Shown: piece by piece, positions 1 through 7,975 of the stretch
Layout of the letters: every line of letters begins with the position of its first letter
Numbering within the stretch: the stretch's first letter is position 1
The notes under the pieces: generated by a model
The model's database searches: none
What the model was told of the DNA's origin: nothing
What the model saw: only the letters and a program-made list of their open reading frames with translations
Position numbers and translations under genes: made by a program
From: Planctomycetaceae bacterium
GTDB taxonomy: Bacteria; Planctomycetota; Planctomycetia; Planctomycetales; Planctomycetaceae
Length of the DNA: 64,000 nucleotides
Direction: 5' to 3'
Assembly: GCA_028284485.1 (NCBI GenBank)
Contig: JANQRQ010000328.1
Span: forward strand, 1-64,000

Positions 1-1348
1 GCCCCGGCAGAGGAATGGGATATCGTCCGTTCGCATCCGCCTGGACGGGAGCAGCCGATGCCATGGTCAGTTCTCCCACCTCCGGAGCGAATTCATGCTC
101 GCTGTTAAGTATGTCATCCCAGGTGACGATCTGCCCGGTGTGCGCAGCCATACGGCCCATCGATGTCACCAGACTTGCTTCCGCACCTCGCTTGACTTCG
201 TTGTATGGCTCGTCGTTGCGAATCGCGTTGATTAAGTCATCCCATTCGACTTGGTACGGATTCGGTTCCGGCGGCGGGAATGCCCATGCCAGTTTCTCGT
301 CGACTTCGTTAAATCCTTTATAGATACGGCACTTCGCCGGCCGATGCGACGATGTAGAAATGACGCCCAATCCCTTCGTGCCATGCGCGTAACTGGCAAA
401 TTCTCGGAAACAGCCAGGCATCGTCCGGCCGCGCAGGAATAGCTTGGTTCCATCAGCGAACGTGTACTCGACATTGTAGTTGTCGAAGTTCTGGTCGACG
501 TTGTTCCCACGGTAGTGCCTTCCGCCTGATCCTTCCGCTTTGACGGGCCAGGCATTCTTCATCCAACACGCTTCATCGATGTTGTGGATCAGAAAATCAC
601 TGAACGCACCACCACTCAGCCAAAGGAACGCGTGAAAGTTCTTGATTTGATACATCAATTCACTGCCGTCATCCGTGCGAGGACCAACGGCCGCCGAACC
701 GGTGGGGCCAGCCATGCGGTAGGCTCGCAACTCCAGCACGTCCCCGATTTGCCCATCTTGAATGCGGTCAAACAACTCCTGCCGCGCCTTACAATGTCGG
801 CACATCAATCCGACACCGACTTTTAAGTTGAGTTTTTCCGACTCCTCACCCAGCTCTAACATCTTACGCGTGCTCGGCCCGTCGACTGTTACGGGCTTCT
901 CCATGAAGACGTTCAATCCCTTCTTAATCGCGTAGCTGAACATCACCCAGCGGAACGCCGGCGGAGTTGTCAGCAGGACCACATCGCCTGGATTGAGACT
1001 ATCCATGGCCTTTTGATACGCATCGAATCCAATAAATTTGCGATCGTCCGAAACATCGACTTGATCGCCGAATCGATCCTTCAACGAACGATGACTAATG
1101 GACAAACGGTTTTCAAACACGTCGGCCAGGGCCACGAGCTTGACTGGTCCGTTCTGTACCGACAAGGCGTCTGCCGCCGCTCCCGTGCCACGTCCACCAC
1201 AACCGACAAGGGCAAGTTGAATCGTGTTGTTCTCAGCAGCATAAACGTGATTGGCTGCCGACCCCACGAATGCTGCAGCCCCCGCGATCCTTCCACTATT
1301 CTTCAGAAAGTCGCGTCGAGACGTAGTATTTTGATTGTCGTTACTCAT
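1..1348 (-). CDS. Gfo/Idh/MocA family oxidoreductase, secreted, 3' end outside window
   Basis: The minus frame is open from an ATG at 1348 to the window edge, so the C-terminus is missing. The N-terminus carries a twin-arginine motif (SRRDFLKN) and an Ala-rich hydrophobic stretch ending near AEN, suggesting Tat export. It is followed by a Rossmann nucleotide-binding start (LALVGCGGRGTGAA) and the family motif FMEKPVTVDGP, where the Lys is the usual catalytic residue. The later part (WDDLINAIRNDEPYNEV and AAHTGQIVTWDD) is typical of planctomycete members of this family. The family performs NAD(P)-dependent oxidoreduction of sugars, inositols or related compounds; the substrate cannot be told. 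It is divergent from the selenoprotein-like gene at 1889. Confidence 0.93.
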   Translation of the reverse strand, partial: MSNDNQNTTSRRDFLKNSGRIAGAAAFVGSAANHVYAAENNTIQLALVGCGGRGTGAAADALSVQNGPVKLVALADVFENRLSISHRSLKDRFGDQVDVSDDRKFIGFDAYQKAMDSLNPGDVVLLTTPPAFRWVMFSYAIKKGLNVFMEKPVTVDGPSTRKMLELGEESEKLNLKVGVGLMCRHCKARQELFDRIQDGQIGDVLELRAYRMAGPTGSAAVGPRTDDGSELMYQIKNFHAFLWLSGGAFSDFLIHNIDEACWMKNAWPVKAEGSGGRHYRGNNVDQNFDNYNVEYTFADGTKLFLRGRTMPGCFREFASYAHGTKGLGVISTSSHRPAKCRIYKGFNEVDEKLAWAFPPPEPNPYQVEWDDLINAIRNDEPYNEVKRGAEASLVTSMGRMAAHTGQIVTWDDILNSEHEFAPEVGELTMASAAPVQADANGRYPIPLPG

Positions 1349-1888
1349 CGTGGCCCTTTCTGGTTATTGGGATGCGCATCCATATACGCGGCTATACTCG
1401 TCGAACATTCAGGAGAAATCTTCCTGGTCTTATCTGCCGATTCATTCGAATGGGCCGCAATGGACTTTTCAAACGCGTACCCCGCGAAATCAAAACGGCA
1501 GCAAGAGTTTTACTCTTGTCAATTACCTATGATGTCGAACTGAGTACAGTCAAACAAGCGGGAAACTCCAATCCGGACTCGATTTTCTCAACGACCCGCG
1601 AATGACGATTTTCAGGCAACGAGAAATCCACGTGACGGCCGCACGCCATCGCATAATTCCGCTAGACGGATGACGAATCTGTTTGCGTTCTCCAGCCGGG
1701 TTGGTGATGATTTGAGAACAATACCGATCGAAACTCGGTCGAACTCGAGACCAAGGTCGTCCAATTGCTGTTGTTGAAATAACGATCTCCAGGCACAATT
1801 GCTTTTCGGTAGAGGATTTCGAGAAGCGTAGTCGCAGTCGGTCGAGGCGCGCCGGATTGCTCGTATTAACTGGTAGAGGAGGATTCTG
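1349..1888. other. Intergenic region between divergent genes
   Basis: This 540-base spacer separates two divergently transcribed genes and should hold both promoters. The short open frames in it show no recognisable protein. The only site I can place is a strong ribosome binding sequence, AGGAGG at 1877-1882, six bases before the ATG at 1889. Confidence 0.5.
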
Positions 1889-3073
1889 ATGGTTCGCGAA
1901 TCTCTTCGGTTTCTCGCTGTGATCGCTGCGGGATGTGGAACAATCATCCAAGCGAACGCGGCTCCACCTCTGGATCCGACATCAATGCAAGGCGTGCGTG
2001 ACAACTTCGCCGCCATCGCGCCGAAGATCGGAGAAGCACTTCCCAGCATTACGATTTACGATGCCGAGGGGCAACCGTTTGCGCTCCAAAGCCTGAAGGG
2101 GCAGTACACCGTCATTGTGTTCGGCTGTCTGACCTGACCGCCTTTCATCAAAAAAGTCCCCAGTTTGGAGACTCTGCACCGTGACTACTCGCCTCGTGGC
2201 GTTAAGTTCTACTACGTTTACAAATCATTGGCGCATCCAGAGACGAACGGATACGTCGTTCCGATTACGCTTAAAGAACGCCTGATGCACGTCAAAGAGG
2301 CCGAGCGAACTTTAGGATCGAAGTTTTCCTGGTTGTGCGACTCGATGGATAATGCCGCAAAGCATGCATTGGGGTCGGCACCAAATTCAGAATTTATCGT
2401 CGATCCCGATGGCAAAATCGTACGCCGCAGAGCTTGGAGCGATCCGAAAGCCTTACGCTCTGATTTGGAAGAGCTTGTCGGCCCGGTCGAGCATCCCACT
2501 CAAATTGCAGATTTAGGCCTCAAAAGGCAGCCACCACCGAAGGCCGCCGCAAAGGGCATCGTCCCTCGCGTCGTCGTTCCTCGAGGCATGCGGCCCCTCA
2601 TCACGGAAGCTGTTGCCGCGGGCGGCAAGACACCCTACTACGCGAAACTACGAGCCGAGGTCGACGAGCGGTTTCAGCGAACCGGCCAAGGCAAGCTGTA
2701 TTTGGGGTTTTATATGGACCCGATCTACCACGTCCATTGGAATAACCTCGCCAAACCGATCGAGTATGAATTGGAACTTCCGGACGGAGTCGAGATTTCT
2801 CCACAATCGGGCACGGGACCCAAGATCGATGTCGAAGGCGATATCGATCCTCGCGAATTCTTACTGGACATTAAGACGGGCCAAGACATCCGCGAACCGC
2901 TTAAGCTGACGGTGCGCTATTTTGCCTGTAACGACGAACAGGGTTGGTGCATTCCCGTCACGCAGGAATATCTGGTTCAACTTCAACTCGACCCGGACGG
3001 CGGCTGGGACTTCAAACGCCTGCGTGGAACTGCGGGCAATCGCCAACAAAGCCCTCGCCGCAACCAACGGTAG
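1889..3073 (+). CDS. Deiodinase-like thioredoxin-fold selenoprotein (in-frame TGA) with DsbD-N-like C-terminal domain
   Basis: The frame runs from an ATG at 1889, behind AGGAGG, to a stop at 3073 and is broken only by TGA at 2135-2137. Read through as selenocysteine it gives 394 residues: a signal peptide (about 1-25), then a thioredoxin fold whose active site is C80-L-T-U83-P-P-F. Sec followed by Pro and Phe, and the following YVYKSLAHPETNGY and EFIVDPDGKIV, match the layout of iodothyronine deiodinases and redoxins. Residues about 245-372 resemble the N-terminal domain of DsbD, with C347 and C354 in YFACNDEQGWC. A hairpin lies just after the TGA (2155-2173). Inference: a periplasmic thiol/selenol oxidoreductase carrying its own partner domain. 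Alternatives are a nonsense-mutated gene, or a restart at TTG 2165, which would lack the active site. The sel genes are not in this window. Confidence 0.82.
2155..2173 (+). promoter_or_regulatory. Candidate bacterial SECIS hairpin
   Basis: Bases 2155-2158 (AGTC) pair with 2170-2173 (GACT), and CC at 2160-2161 pairs with GG at 2167-2168 around a C/A mismatch. The apical loop AGTTT (2162-2166) contains GT (GU in RNA). The loop starts 24 bases after the TGA. Bacterial SECIS elements bound by SelB lie directly after the UGA, with GU in the apical loop at about this distance. The stem is short and was folded by eye only. Confidence 0.55.
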
Positions 3074-3103
3074 ATCACGCGGCGTTCTTGCACTAAGCAC
3101 TGC

Positions 3104-3135
3104 AAAGCCTGACGAGAATTCACTCGTCAGGCTTT
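3104..3135 (+). terminator. Strong bidirectional terminator hairpin
   Basis: A perfect 13-base inverted repeat (3104-3116 with 3123-3135) encloses the six-base loop AATTCA. The arms begin with AAA and end with TTT, so the hairpin has a short T run in either direction. It sits between the convergent selenoprotein-like gene and the rhomboid gene and probably ends both transcripts. Confidence 0.85.
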
Positions 3136-3212
3136 CTTGCTTCATTCGTACGATGAATACGCAGAACACGACTCTTCGGCGGAACCTATTTCCGAGGTAT
3201 CGAAAACGTTTT

Positions 3213-4145
3213 TTAACCCCGATTTGATTTGGGCAACAACGAGGAGCCCACTGCGATAAGGATTCCAGCAATCAATCCTGCTGCGTGGGCCATATTGGCA
3301 ACGTTGGGAATGAATTCCAAAAGGCACAACACAAACCACCCCATCATGAAAAACACAAGATTCGAATGCATATAGAAACCCGATCCCGGATCGATTCGGC
3401 TCTTTATCCAAATGTATCCGAATAAGCCATACACAACGCCCGACATGCCGCGGAAATTCGGCCCGTGATGTAAGTACTGCGCCACGTCTGACGTGACCGC
3501 AATGACGAGGACCATGACGAGCAATCGCCAACTCCCGCGCCGCTTTTCAATAACCGTTCCCAATTCACGCATCCACAGCATGTTGAACAGCAGATGCAAG
3601 AAACCCATTCCTTGCGACTCGAATGGCAAGATTCTCGCATGAAGAAAAATGGGGGTCACGAGTCTCCAGATCTGCCCATTGGCAATGTCCGCAAATCCGC
3701 GGCCGAGAAATGCATTCCAAGCTGAGGAAAAGCTTAGAAAATCTTGAAAGCGGTTGGAAAATGCCTGAGGCGACAATTCGACAACGGCCGCAACAAGTAC
3801 ACTCAGAATGATCAGCCCCATGGTGACCGGGCACTCAGACAACGCCGGCCGTTCCCACATATCGCGTACATCGACCGTCTGGACTTTTTCGCTTTTCTTG
3901 CGTTGCTTCTGTTCTTCGCGGATCTTCGTAGCCGCCGCCGTTGCCGCCACATACTTCTCGCCTTGCGGATCGTCACGGAACGACTGTAACTCTTCGCGGG
4001 CCTGATCCACCTGATCCTCGTCGTGCACCCAGACCACCCAGCCATCGGAATCATGTTCGACCAACGAGTCGATGCCAACCGTCGTCAGAAAGTCCCCAAA
4101 CCTCTGCGCTTCTGATTTGTCTTCGATCGTGCCTATCAGCCGCAT
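3213..4145 (-). CDS. Rhomboid family intramembrane serine protease (GlpG-like)
   Basis: A membrane-embedded serine protease. From the ATG at 4145 (MRLIGTIEDKSEAQ) the protein has 310 residues. Residues 1-60 look like the cytoplasmic GlpG N-terminal domain and are followed by a charged linker (KIREEQKQRKKSEK). Several membrane segments follow. The catalytic dyad is visible as Ser235 in GMSGVVYG and His287 in MAHAAGLIAG; His184 and Asn188 in HLLFN supply the usual oxyanion-hole residues. An in-frame start 39 bases upstream (4184) is possible, but the GlpG-like domain begins at 4145. Its substrate is unknown. It is convergent with the selenoprotein-like gene and separated from it by a terminator. 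Confidence 0.93.
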   Translation of the reverse strand: MRLIGTIEDKSEAQRFGDFLTTVGIDSLVEHDSDGWVVWVHDEDQVDQAREELQSFRDDPQGEKYVAATAAATKIREEQKQRKKSEKVQTVDVRDMWERPALSECPVTMGLIILSVLVAAVVELSPQAFSNRFQDFLSFSSAWNAFLGRGFADIANGQIWRLVTPIFLHARILPFESQGMGFLHLLFNMLWMRELGTVIEKRRGSWRLLVMVLVIAVTSDVAQYLHHGPNFRGMSGVVYGLFGYIWIKSRIDPGSGFYMHSNLVFFMMGWFVLCLLEFIPNVANMAHAAGLIAGILIAVGSSLLPKSNRG

Positions 4146-4471
4146 ATTGGATGCTCGAACTCGAGATAGATTTGTTGCAAACAATGACGAACTTCGTAAC
4201 GAGGCGTCATTAAACGGGGATAGCCTATTTTGCGGTGGTACACCGACCAGAAGGGAAGGTTTTTCTCGTTTTGAAATCAGTTTCGTCGCCGATTGCCAAT
4301 CCCGCGCAGCACGCCTCGGATACTTAATTCGTACTTCTGCATCGCGTCAGACAGGCGGTATTCATAGCGACCTTAGTCGAAATTGGGAATGCTGATAGCA
4401 ATTTGCCGTCCGCAGATGTGAAATTCCGCGGCCCATCGTAGGCAGATTCCAGTATTACTGTCGCTGACGCC
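4146..4471. other. Intergenic region
   Basis: This 326-base spacer lies between two minus-strand genes. It should hold the rhomboid promoter. No coding signal, hairpin or repeat stands out. Confidence 0.4.
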
Positions 4472-5461
4472 TTAACAGTGAAGCTCGACAATATCACCAT
4501 CGCGCAGCCGATGGTCGTTTCCGACACGCTGACCGTCATGAGCACTCGATCCCCATACTTTGGAGAACTTGAGCGAATCCGCAAGATCCCGATGCACTTG
4601 AACGGCAAGATCATATGGCGTCCCATCAATGGGGATCGTAAAAGGCGAGGAATAATCAGCCGGCTTCCCTGGAGGCTTTGTATAAACCCGTATTACGTTC
4701 AAACTCTGATAGAACTCGTCACGAATTGCCTCGACCGAATTTCCTCTCGAAAGCTCCACAACCTGTTCCTCAAACTGGCCATCGACCAATTCATAAAACA
4801 GCTCAATCCGTTCGCGACATTCGGAATCGTTGCCACGTGTGACAACCAGGACCGTTTTTAGCTGAAGCGTCGATAGATCATCTTCGCCGAACCCGGTTTG
4901 ATGTCCGAGAATCGTTTTTCGTTGTCGAAACTGACCAACGACGTCAGCCGCCTCTTGCGGCCCATCGTCGGATGCTCCATTCATGCACAACGCCACCGTA
5001 TCGGCAGTTCTCACCAGGCTCGTCAGATAGGAATCGATATGTGTTTCGGTGATCGGTGGAGTATCAATGAGCTGCACGGCGACGTCTTCGCAGTTCATCA
5101 TTCCCGGGAGTGGTTCCCGCGTTGCAAATGGATATTCCGCGACAGTCGCGTTTGCATTCGTCAATTCAACCAGCAACCGACTCTTGCCGGAATTGGGGCC
5201 GCCGACAATGACAACTCGACCAGCGCCTTGTCGGGGAAATTTGTAGCTTACCCCCTTCTTGGGTGACTGCTTTTCTGTTTGGATGTCGCTCTTGCAGTCC
5301 TTCAGCCGCGCTTTGAGTTCGGCCTGGAGCTTTTCCGTCCCCTTGTGCTTTGGGATCAAACGCAACATTTGTTGCAGGCAGTCGGCACGTTCCTGAGCGC
5401 TTGCTGCCCGGCGATACTCGGCCTCGACTTTGCGATACTGCGGTGTCAGGTTCGCCGGCAT
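4472..5461 (-). CDS. TGS-domain GTPase of the Obg/DRG type
   Basis: A 329-residue P-loop GTPase. A helical N-terminus (MPANLTPQYRKVEAEYRRA) is followed by a Walker A motif GGPNSGKS at about 87-94, the switch sequence EYPFATREPLPGMM typical of Obg/DRG proteins, and a G3-like DTPP at 133-136. The C-terminal ~80 residues, ending in DHRLRDGDIVELHC, form a TGS domain. The usual G4 motif NKxD is not visible; its place holds VVTRGND, so guanine specificity may be relaxed. The ATG at 5461 lies two bases after the stop of the upstream gene, so the pair is probably co-transcribed and translationally coupled. DRG-like proteins associate with ribosomes; the role here is inferred. A longer open frame to 5557 would overlap the upstream gene and is not preferred. 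Confidence 0.88.
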   Translation of the reverse strand: MPANLTPQYRKVEAEYRRAASAQERADCLQQMLRLIPKHKGTEKLQAELKARLKDCKSDIQTEKQSPKKGVSYKFPRQGAGRVVIVGGPNSGKSRLLVELTNANATVAEYPFATREPLPGMMNCEDVAVQLIDTPPITETHIDSYLTSLVRTADTVALCMNGASDDGPQEAADVVGQFRQRKTILGHQTGFGEDDLSTLQLKTVLVVTRGNDSECRERIELFYELVDGQFEEQVVELSRGNSVEAIRDEFYQSLNVIRVYTKPPGKPADYSSPFTIPIDGTPYDLAVQVHRDLADSLKFSKVWGSSAHDGQRVGNDHRLRDGDIVELHC

Positions 5462-5463
5462 AA

Positions 5464-7767
5464 CTACCGGTCGCTTTCCTTGGCGGCCTGCAGGATTGCT
5501 CGAAGTTGCATTACGTGCTGCAAATCGATGCCATCCGGCCTTCGATCGAGCAACCAATCAACGTCAGCAATGGCCTCGTCCAATCGACCGGTTTCAAATC
5601 GCAAAACTGCCCGCATACCACGATCGGAAGCCATTTGTAGATCCTCGGCTTCCGGGTCGCTGGCAATAATCGTGTCGATATAGGCGAGCATCTGCTCGGT
5701 TCTTCCGTTGTCTCCTGCGACTCCCAAAAGGTTGTGCAAGATTCTTACAACAATCGACTTTTTCGACGCCGCAATGAGATCCCCTTCTTCCAGATTGCGC
5801 CCCGTCGATGCCAATACGATTTCTTCCGCTTGCTCACGTGTCAACTCGGCACCCGCGTTAAAAACATCGATCAATCGTGCCTCATCTTCCTCCGGCTGGA
5901 ATCGACAAACAAAATGGCCGGGCAATCCAACGCCAACGACATCGAGACCGATTCTCTGAGCCATTTCGAGGTAAAGCAGGCACAATACGATCGGAATCCC
6001 TTTTCGAAAATCCAATACATCATTGATGTAACTATTCGATTCGCTGTAGTACTCGAGAACGCTGCCATGAAAACCAAGATCCTTGAAAAAGTACTCGTTC
6101 AGAATTTCAAGCTTCCGGTTGTCGTCATCTTCGGCCTCGATTCGTCGCTGTAGATTGGACAAAAATCGTTCGAAAATTTTGGAGTAGGCATCCAAATCGA
6201 GTTCCGAGTTGTCCAGCCACGATACCATGAGCGCCGCCTGCAAGAGGTCGATATCCTCTTCATCATTCTGAAGCAGCTTGGACAACCGATCCTGAACATT
6301 GCGCTGGTGAACCGCCAGCGCCAATTGCTTAAAGCGCAATGCCTGCTTTTCGAGTAACTCGGCCTGTTCTTCCAGCGCAAATGCGCCGCGTTCATCTTCG
6401 TCGACGATTTGCCGAACTAAACTAGCACGCGGTGGGCGTTCCAACTCAATTTTCCCAATGAGGTTGTGAATTCGCGCGAGGGACTCCTCACCGGGACGGC
6501 GCGATGGAATTCGGGAAGCGACGCGAAATGATCGAAACTCAGCAACAGTTCCACGGAACTGTGCCAAGCCGACGTTTCCAGAACGATAAATCTCGTCGTC
6601 AGATTCGATGACAAGTCGTTCGTTGACAAAACAATGAATTCCTTCATCGTCGACTCGCACCTTAAGGGAATTCCATTCGCCCGGCCGATAGTGCGAAGAT
6701 TCAACCTGCCGTAACACGTTCCAGGAATAGACATCCGGTCCGTCAAATCGACTCAGACGCAGCTGGCCATTACTTGGATAGAAGCCATAATGCTTCTCGC
6801 TCCCGTCCGAATGAAAAACCAAACCGGCAGCGCCGGCTTCGTCATGAAGCCTTACATCCACGGTCAAGTCAAACCCATCGCCCGGGACATCCTGCGATGA
6901 CAGGCACAATGATCGTCGGCCGATACCTTTACCGGCACCTTCAACATGAATGTTTCCGCCATGCTGCTTCCAAAACGATCCAAAGAGAATGTTCCAGTCT
7001 TCACGGTCAAGTTCGCCGATCCGCAGCCAATTCTCAATTGCAATCGGGCTGGGGCTCTCCAGCAGGGGTTTGACCGCATCGATCTCTAACGCATATCCCA
7101 AATTGGCGGTCACGACAGATTTGAGCGAAAGAATTCCACAAACCTTGCCATCCATATCCAAGAACGGGCCTCCGCTGTTTCCCGTTTCAATGGGAATCGC
7201 CAACTGAACCATTGGCTTTCCGTCGATTTCTCGCCGGCTCGATACAACGCCACTCACCACGCTGAACTGCAAACCGTGAGGGTGGCCAATCGCAACGATC
7301 GGCTGACCAGCCTCCAACTGGCTGGAGTTGCCCAGCTCGAGCGGAGTCAATCCGGTCGCATCGATTCGAATAAAGGCAACATCGAGGAATGGCTCGTACG
7401 CATGGATACTCGTGACGGAGTGTTCCGTACCATCCATGGCCTTCACCACAATTGGTCGCGACTCCCCAATCACGTGCATATTCGTGGCAACCAAACCATC
7501 TTCAGAAATGATAAAGCCCGTCCCGAGGCTGTATTCTTTCCCGTCGCTATCATGGGTGGAGATAACGACGATTGACTTTTGGGCGGCGGCGGCAACCTGA
7601 GTTGCCGTCTTGGTTGATTTCGCCGATGTCTTGACATCGTTTGTGTCAGCCTCGCCCTGAGAATCCTTGCCCGTTGTTTGCGCCAAACCTTCAACGGCTG
7701 TCATTGGGGTGAGAATCATCAAGCCCGCGAGCACGAGTCGTCGCAACATGCTATGCCGCATTCCCAT
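5464..7767 (-). CDS. Secreted trypsin-like protease fused to a LamG-like and a SirB1/transglutaminase-like domain
   Basis: 767 residues. The start at 7767 has GAGG six bases upstream. An N-terminal signal sequence (MLRRLVLAGLMILTPMTAVEGLAQ) precedes a DegP-type protease domain at about 55-240. Its full triad is present: His98 (TNMHVIG), Asp129 (PFLDVAFI) and Ser198 (TGNSGGPF). Residues about 255-425 look like a concanavalin/LamG-like fold (HYGFYPSNGQLRLSRFDG). Residues about 440-720 are a SirB1-type transglutaminase-like domain (RKGIPIVLCLLYLEMAQRIG and GLPGHFVCRF), with a short TPR-like tail. There is no PDZ domain. The combination suggests an envelope protease with a binding module; its substrate is unknown. 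It probably shares an operon with the TGS GTPase gene downstream. Confidence 0.92.
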   Translation of the reverse strand: MGMRHSMLRRLVLAGLMILTPMTAVEGLAQTTGKDSQGEADTNDVKTSAKSTKTATQVAAAAQKSIVVISTHDSDGKEYSLGTGFIISEDGLVATNMHVIGESRPIVVKAMDGTEHSVTSIHAYEPFLDVAFIRIDATGLTPLELGNSSQLEAGQPIVAIGHPHGLQFSVVSGVVSSRREIDGKPMVQLAIPIETGNSGGPFLDMDGKVCGILSLKSVVTANLGYALEIDAVKPLLESPSPIAIENWLRIGELDREDWNILFGSFWKQHGGNIHVEGAGKGIGRRSLCLSSQDVPGDGFDLTVDVRLHDEAGAAGLVFHSDGSEKHYGFYPSNGQLRLSRFDGPDVYSWNVLRQVESSHYRPGEWNSLKVRVDDEGIHCFVNERLVIESDDEIYRSGNVGLAQFRGTVAEFRSFRVASRIPSRRPGEESLARIHNLIGKIELERPPRASLVRQIVDEDERGAFALEEQAELLEKQALRFKQLALAVHQRNVQDRLSKLLQNDEEDIDLLQAALMVSWLDNSELDLDAYSKIFERFLSNLQRRIEAEDDDNRKLEILNEYFFKDLGFHGSVLEYYSESNSYINDVLDFRKGIPIVLCLLYLEMAQRIGLDVVGVGLPGHFVCRFQPEEDEARLIDVFNAGAELTREQAEEIVLASTGRNLEEGDLIAASKKSIVVRILHNLLGVAGDNGRTEQMLAYIDTIIASDPEAEDLQMASDRGMRAVLRFETGRLDEAIADVDWLLDRRPDGIDLQHVMQLRAILQAAKESDR

Positions 7768-7975
7768 CGAAAGCCTCGTATTCGAAATGGTAGAATTGAT
7801 AATCGCTTTGGATCAAAAGGGCCAACGGCAATCGATTCGGCCCCGAGAAGAGATTCGAAGACTTGATCGTATCCGATGCCTGATCAATTGGCAAAATGCA
7901 ATCGACGGCCAATCGCGGCGTCCACGTACGGTATGCCGGCGATTTATCGTAATTGATACGATGATCCAAACGGAA

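Noticed and set aside
2135-2137. TGA as an ordinary nonsense mutation or sequencing error in a redoxin gene
   Set aside because: It falls precisely on the active-site position, is TGA and not TAA/TAG, no other lesion occurs in 394 codons, and a suitable hairpin follows. It cannot be excluded without reads and a check for sel genes.
2165-3073. Separate gene starting at TTG 2165
   Set aside because: It would start inside the thioredoxin fold, lacks a ribosome site and signal peptide, and is in frame with the upstream segment.
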